A DNA stretch of 64,000 nucleotides from an uncultured Lachnospiraceae bacterium (GTDB taxonomy: Bacteria > Bacillota > Clostridia > Lachnospirales > Lachnospiraceae). Shown here one piece after another: positions 63,207 to 64,000 of this stretch. The number at the start of each line of letters is the position of its first letter. Within the stretch, counting starts at the first letter, position 1. Location: contig CAKQYU010000008.1 in NCBI GenBank assembly GCA_934293575.1, positions 1 through 64,000 on the forward strand, in the 5' to 3' direction. The notes below the pieces were generated by a model that was not told the origin of the DNA, did not search any database, and saw nothing but the letters and a program-made list of their open reading frames with translations. The translations under genes were made by a program, and so were the position numbers.

Positions 63207-64000
63207 CTACTTCTTACGGTTTGCCAATACCTGTTTACGGGTTCCGGCTATTGTCTGTGTCAAATGCCGCTTAGCAGGACAGACATAGGAACAACAACCA
63301 CATTCACAACATTCCATTCCGCCGCATTTTACAAACTCATCAATCTGGTCATGCATTGCAAGATTTGCCAGTTTGTTTGGCAAAATACGTCCAGGACAAA
63401 CCTGTACACATCTTCCGCACCGGATACAATTGGACGGCTCCACATTGGAAACCTCATCCTCCTGAAAACAAAGCAATGCAGAAGAACCTTTCACAACCGG
63501 TACATCTAAAGAAAACATTGCTTTTCCCATCATCGGTCCACCGGAAATAATCTTGCCCGGATCTTCTATATTAAAACCGCCTACGGCATCAATCAATTCC
63601 CGCATATTGGTTCCAATCCGAACTTTGAAATTTGCGGTATCATTTACCGCATCGCCTGTTACCGTTACAATACGTTCAAACAATGGTCTGCCCTCGATAA
63701 TAGCATTGTAAATTGCATAAATCGTGTCAATATTATGAACGATACAACCTGCATCTGCCGGCAGCATGGAAGAATTGATTTCTCTTCCTGTGTTTGCATA
63801 AATCAATTGGCGTTCCGCTCCCTGCGGATACTTTGTTTTTACGGGGTTTACCCTGATATTATCAATATCCTTTGTCAGTTCCGTTAATTTCTTAATCGCA
63901 TCCGGCTTGTTGTCCTCTATTGCAATAATTCCGCTTGCATGATCAAATAAATTGATAACAATCTGCAATCCGATGACAATCTTTTCCGGTTCTTCAATCA
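63207..64000 (-). CDS. rnfC: Rnf complex subunit RnfC (C-terminal part, cut by window edge)
   Basis: Soluble NADH-binding subunit; the window holds the last 264 residues of a protein normally about 440 long. The open frame continues past the edge, with codons before 63968 reading EEPEKIVIGL as in other RnfC. The flavin/NADH region is followed by two [4Fe-4S] motifs, CIRCGRCVQVCP and CCECGCCSYVCP, and a basic end. It is first of the visible rnfCDGEAB order; the operon start is outside. Confidence 0.96.
   Translation of the reverse strand, partial: IEEPEKIVIGLQIVINLFDHASGIIAIEDNKPDAIKKLTELTKDIDNIRVNPVKTKYPQGAERQLIYANTGREINSSMLPADAGCIVHNIDTIYAIYNAIIEGRPLFERIVTVTGDAVNDTANFKVRIGTNMRELIDAVGGFNIEDPGKIISGGPMMGKAMFSLDVPVVKGSSALLCFQEDEVSNVEPSNCIRCGRCVQVCPGRILPNKLANLAMHDQIDEFVKCGGMECCECGCCSYVCPAKRHLTQTIAGTRKQVLANRKK

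Noticed and set aside
1..64000. Mobile elements, prophage genes or rRNA
   Set aside because: No transposase, integrase, phage structural gene, terminal inverted repeat or rRNA sequence was recognised; gene order follows known core operons throughout.

Overview
The window is a 64 kb stretch of AT-rich, low-GC Firmicute chromosome in which every recognisable gene lies on the minus strand, so transcription runs from high to low coordinates. PolC-type replicase, CodY, FliY, a YmxH-type PRC-barrel protein, the MEP isoprenoid pathway, an Rnf complex and a single large fla/che locus behind codY point to a motile anaerobic clostridium. The DUF6115-type and FapA genes behind sigD suggest family Lachnospiraceae (Roseburia, Lachnospira or Butyrivibrio-like). 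That assignment is inference; there is no rRNA in the window.

In transcription order: (1) 64000-59544, rnfCDGEAB, an ion-pumping ferredoxin:NAD+ oxidoreductase, with rnfC cut by the window edge. (2) 59400-58674, ymxH and nrdR, closed by a terminator. (3) 58557-53830, comM, dprA and topA behind their own promoter. (4) codY, whose promoter overlaps a CodY-like box. (5) 52881-19192, the fla/che locus: flgBC, fliEFGHIJ, a motE-like gene, fliK, flgD, a TIGR02530-type gene, flgE, flbD, motAB, fliLMY, cheY, fliOPQR, flhBAFG and a PilZ gene, then a strong terminator and a new promoter, then a cheB catalytic domain, cheAWCD, a small membrane protein, sigD, fapA and three poorly characterised genes. 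(6) 19017-17141, rpsB and tsf with a structured leader and an intergenic hairpin. (7) A metallophosphoesterase gene with its own terminator. (8) 16290-3649, a small membrane protein, a repeat-rich bactofilin, pyrH, frr, uppS, cdsA, dxr, rseP, ispG and polC, the conserved Firmicute order with a cytoskeletal gene at its head. (9) tRNA-Glu(CTC), then a tyrosine T-box leader and tyrS. (10) hsdM and the start of hsdS, a type I restriction-modification locus running off the left edge.

The gene content is mostly core and well known. The parts that look least described are: the terminator, extended -10 promoter and palindrome that split fla/che in front of a receiver-less CheB and so put sigD under separate control; the fapA-tail genes (coiled-coil/HTH membrane protein plus a non-catalytic MltG-like protein); the bactofilin with a 12-residue tandem repeat heading a lipid-carrier and replication operon; a four-cysteine tail on RnfE; and the CodY-like box at the codY promoter. 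I saw no insertion sequence, prophage, CRISPR array or rRNA.
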